This document shows, piece after piece, positions 60,916 to 64,000 of a DNA stretch of 64,000 nt. The translations under genes and the position numbers were made by a program. Under the pieces are notes generated by a model, which saw nothing but the letters and a program-made list of their open reading frames with translations, was not told the DNA's origin and ran no database searches. Source of the DNA: Diploscapter coronatus (Eukaryota; Nematoda; Chromadorea; Rhabditida; Rhabditidae); NCBI GenBank assembly GCA_964036155.1, contig OZ038422.1:50925201-50989200 (forward strand), read 5' to 3'. Position 1 is the stretch's first letter; each line of letters opens with the position of its first letter.

Positions 60916-62713
60916 TTATTCCAAGTCATCAACGTCTTCGATGAGACCTTCGGCCTGAAAAATATCAAATCTTAAAGCATAGACCCTAAAAATTCAGAAA
61001 ACCGTCTTGTGTATAATTTTACAATTTTAAAAATCTCATTTAATGTTAAAGCGTAGGCTTTCAAAATTCTTTAGTTCGCTTGGAATATAATTTCAAATTC
61101 AAATTTTATCCTATATTGAGGCATAGGCTCTTAAGTTTTTAAAACCGTCTGGAACGTTTTCTCACCATCATGGGCGGACCATCTCCATTTGCGTTCGCGG
61201 CCTGCTGGAGCTCACCCTCGCCGACACCGTTTCCGAAAATCTGTTCCAGACGCTGAAAAATTGAAATTTAGATTTTTGCCGAAAAAATGATTGAATTTCT
61301 AATAAAAAAAAACTTCCACAAAATAAAATTGAACTTGTGCAAAATCCTACGTCAAGCGTCATTTAAACTTTTGATTTTTGCAAAAAAAAAGATTAAAAAA
61401 ATAAGCATCTTTCTCCTGAGCCGTTCCTACCTGTCTGGCAGTGGGGAGTTTCTCGACGACAGCAGCGAAGTGTTCGGGACTGAGCGTCTGCTGGAAGATC
61501 GCCAGCAGCTGCTGCGACTGGCCGCACAACAGGATCGAATTCGCGATGTGCTCAGCGCCCTCTTCCACGTTGCCTGCAAATTAGCCGTGCTCTTGAAATA
61601 TAAATACAAATTCGTTGCCAACTTTTAAAGCAATAGTGTAGAGAAAATTAGTATCGCACAGCCCCGATTATATTTTCACCGGGTGGGGAATCTGCTCCAA
61701 AGTTGAAATTAAAAACAAGCAATAAACCAGTAACGGAGGAAACGCACTTGAATGTGACGAAATGGAGAAAAGCGAATTGCCATTCACTGTTTATTACTTG
61801 TTTTCGATTTTAGCTTTGAAGCAGTTTCCCCATCCGGTGAAAATATAATCGGGATTGGCGATACCCTTTAAAATAAAGAAAGTTTTTCTCCAAGATAGTT
61901 TGACTAAAATCAGAGATGGAAATACAAATTGCGAGTTTATTCGAAATATTAAATTTCTGTTCGAAACCTGTATATGATTTTTAGCAGTTTCTCATCGATC
62001 ATTCTCAAATGAGAAAATTCCATTTTTATAACGAATTCCTTGAAACTTCTCTAATCTTAAAAACCATACCATTAGTCATCAGCTCCTCTCCGAGTTGGAC
62101 TTCCTGGAGGAAATAGGCCTGCATGGCGGCAGGGTCGTTCATATTCGTAGGCAGTCCTCCCTGGCCTCGCGCTCCCGCCCCGCTGCTACCCGCGCGAGCT
62201 TCAGCTTTAGCACGACGGTCTGAATTTTTCTTTAATTTTTAGATAAGTTTTGAAATTTCAAAGATATAGTTTTCGTGAAAAATGATCGTTTTCACTTGGA
62301 GTCTGGTGCTTATCAAAATAATTTGAAAATTTCGGGTAGAATATGTTAGAATCTTTTCTTTTTTCGGTAAATATTGTATTTCGATAATAAGACTGCGCAA
62401 AGAGATTCGACTAAACACAAGTTTGCTTACATAAAAATAGAACATTTCTGTCTAATTCTACAAAAACTCGTATTAGCTATGATTTTTAAAATGTTCCAAT
62501 TTTTCTCCTACACGAGGATAAAAATTATTCTCGCTAATTTCATGCTGAACCTTGTTTTCCGTAAAAAATAAAAATCGTCTTACTAGCTCTAATTTTCTGT
62601 TTGTAGTCGGGAGCGGATCTCCTCTTGTAGTCGAAGTAGATGCAATAGCCAATGAACGCCGCCCCGACTCCCGCAGCGATCAGCGCCTTGTTGCTCTCCA
62701 TGCCCAACACCAT
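60916..62713 (-). CDS. tomm-20: mitochondrial import receptor subunit TOM20
   Basis: Exons (minus order): 62584-62713, 62070-62219, 61431-61573, 61166-61252, 60916-60954; 182 residues, as in Caenorhabditis TOMM-20. The N-terminal anchor is ALIAAGVGAAFIGYCIYFDY (residues 9-28), followed by the basic DYKRRS and KRR-type linker. The cytosolic receptor domain is clear: QAYFLQEVQLGEELM, GAEHIANSILLCGQ, QLLAIFQQTLSPEHF and LEQIFG. It ends in the acidic IEDVDDLE typical of TOM20. It sits in the outer membrane and binds presequences of imported proteins. The intron at 61574-62069 contains a 214-bp hairpin element. Confidence 0.97.
61651..61864. repeat. 214-bp MITE with arms of about 78 bp
   Basis: It starts GTATCGC at 61651 and ends GCGATACC at 61864. 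The arms match as imperfect reverse complements for about 78 bp, including the shared core CCCGATTATATTTTCACCGG. It leaves a loop of roughly 55 bp. It lies wholly within a tomm-20 intron with no open frame. Confidence 0.9.
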
Positions 62714-63908
62714 TTTTTCCTGAAATATAAAAAATTATATTTTTAATTCCACTCACTTTTTTTTTTTTAAAAAGTACCCTTAAAACCTGGAGTTTCAATT
62801 GAATTGACTCTGTTAACTTACCAGTTCACTATGAGCATCATTTGTAAAATTCCGGAAATTTCAAGTTAAAGGGCGAAGGCAAAGAAATGAGCTGGAAAAT
62901 TTTACAAAATACCCACCCTATCGAAAAATTCGATTCTTTTGGTCGGTGAAAAAATTCAAAAATAATGTTTTGAGAGGTTCAAACTCAAAGTTAGTGTCAA
63001 AAATTGAACAATTTGTTTTCCAGAACAACTTTATTCGAGTACAGCGAAATTAACTTGAAGGGGGTGAACCTAACTTTAAAGGGAGGAATAGGATTAAACT
63101 TAAAATAATAGAGATCGTGGTTATGTTTACCGCTTAAAATGTCTTAAAACAAAAATAATAACTCAAAAATAACACAATCAACAGAACGGCTTACTAAAAA
63201 TCAAGATTCCTTTCGTAATGGAAGATTCGAAGGAAGTTCAAAATACAATTAGATAAAGTGCGCTCAGAAAATCTGGGACACATTGAAAATACAGAATTCA
63301 ACTTAAAAATCAAAGATTAAAAATATCTGGTCTTAATTTTTTTTTAAATAACTCATTCGAATGTTAGGATATAGCATTCGTTTTAAAAATGGATAAAATT
63401 GAACAATAAGTATTAGAAAAAAGGGTGATTTTTTTGGTTTTAAAAATGTTTTTAAGGGGAAGAGGGGGTAATTTAGAAACCGCGTGATATGATGACAAGA
63501 GACGAGATGAAACAATATGGGAAATGATGATTAGGTTGACCCTTCCCCCTACATTATTTCGTCTACACTCCATTGTCTCTGAGATGAGTCCTTGCATTGA
63601 AAGGAGGGGGGGGGGGGGGACGCGTATCCGCGAACACAACGCACTGGTCTCTTCTGGGGGAATAGGAGAGGACAGAGTGCAGGAACGCAGAGGCAATGGT
63701 TAAGCTCACGAGTACCCCTTCTTCCTCACTTTTTAAGGCTAGGTTTATCTCGGAGACAATGGAGTGTGCGCATCTTGTAAAGATATCACGCGGTTTCTAA
63801 TAGCAATGAAAATAGGGAATACTTATTGTATGAACTGATGAGGATTGTATTGGGGGTTGTAGATGAACGAGGAATAAGTCGGAAAATTCTTGGGTAATCG
63901 TCTCCAAT
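62714..63908. other. spacer upstream of tomm-20
   Basis: 1.2 kb between the tomm-20 start and the last exon of the next minus-strand gene. It holds the tomm-20 promoter and the large hairpin element at 63474-63799. No other gene supported. Confidence 0.5.
63474..63799. repeat. 326-bp nested inverted-repeat element with G14 run
   Basis: The outer arms TAGAAACCGCGTGATAT (63474) and its reverse complement (ending 63799) enclose inner arms TACACTCCATTGTCTCTGAG (63564) and the near reverse complement at 63748-63770. A run of 14 G lies at 63606-63619. Between outer and inner left arms is an extra small hairpin (63512-63560) resembling one at 55677-55740. Confidence 0.75.
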
Positions 63909-63957
63909 TTAATCCTTGTGATCTCCATTTTGGGCGGGCGAGGCCGAGCGATCAGAC
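63909..63957 (-). CDS. terminal exon of a minus-strand gene entering from the right
   Basis: TTTCCAG at 63958-63964 (reverse strand) is a good acceptor. In phase 2, one frame reads SDRSASPAQNGDHKD then TAA at 63909-63911. It is too short for identification, and the rest of the gene lies beyond the window. Confidence 0.45.
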
Positions 63958-64000
63958 CTGGAAAATGTCTCGTTAATTTTTGCAGAAATTTGACAATTCA

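Noticed and set aside
1..64000. CRISPR arrays, bacterial operons or phage-like systems
   Set aside because: No direct-repeat/spacer pattern. Genes have spliceosomal introns throughout, so the DNA is eukaryotic.

Overview
The window is nuclear DNA of a nematode, most likely a free-living rhabditid related to Caenorhabditis. It is AT-rich. Introns are mostly 40-600 bp, with short T-rich tracts ending in TTTCAG or TTTTAG. Several genes have such an acceptor only a few bases before the ATG, as expected for spliced-leader trans-splicing. Nematode-typical families are present: C6-domain proteins, a serpentine chemoreceptor-like pair, DVC-1, and a worm-type casein-kinase-1/TTBK-like pseudokinase. 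I could not fix the species. Gene models were built by hand from codon frames and splice phases; every model called a complete CDS closes in frame across all exons unless stated.

Left part (1-10.5 kb, minus strand): the 5' half of a chromodomain/chromo-shadow-like gene, then an unrecognised 255-residue coiled-coil/charged gene with one 5.6 kb intron. A decayed mariner transposon (10846-12110) with perfect 30 bp ends follows. Next, on the plus strand, come a cathepsin B-like protease (12643-14553), a small secreted cystatin-like protein (14826-15798), and a very large secreted protein (16601-24614, 30 exons, 1471 residues). The large protein has a TSP1-like N-terminus, a Ser/Gly/Pro/Glu/Thr mucin-like region with a 24-bp tandem repeat, six C6 domains with Thr-rich linkers and a C-terminal TSP1 module.

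Middle: a Ttd14-type P-loop protein (28437-32438) and an 894-residue RING E3-like protein with a propeller-like N-terminus, UBA-like segment and coiled coil (34520-40918). Then comes a tandem duplication of about 4.4 kb (41188-49547), each unit carrying a minus-strand serpentine-receptor gene. Two blocks of 211 and 202 bp are identical between the units on the opposite strand, while the receptor exons have diverged.

Right part: a CK1/TTBK-like pseudokinase (49760-53778), a 134-residue unknown protein (54299-54930, minus), rfc-2 (55304-57650, minus), dvc-1/Spartan (58010-60103, plus), tomm-20 (60916-62713, minus) and the last exon of another minus-strand gene. rfc-2 and dvc-1 are divergently transcribed from a 359-bp interval holding a perfect E2F-type TTTCCCGC, which suggests shared S-phase control. 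Hairpin-type inverted repeats (probably MITEs) are scattered in introns and spacers throughout.
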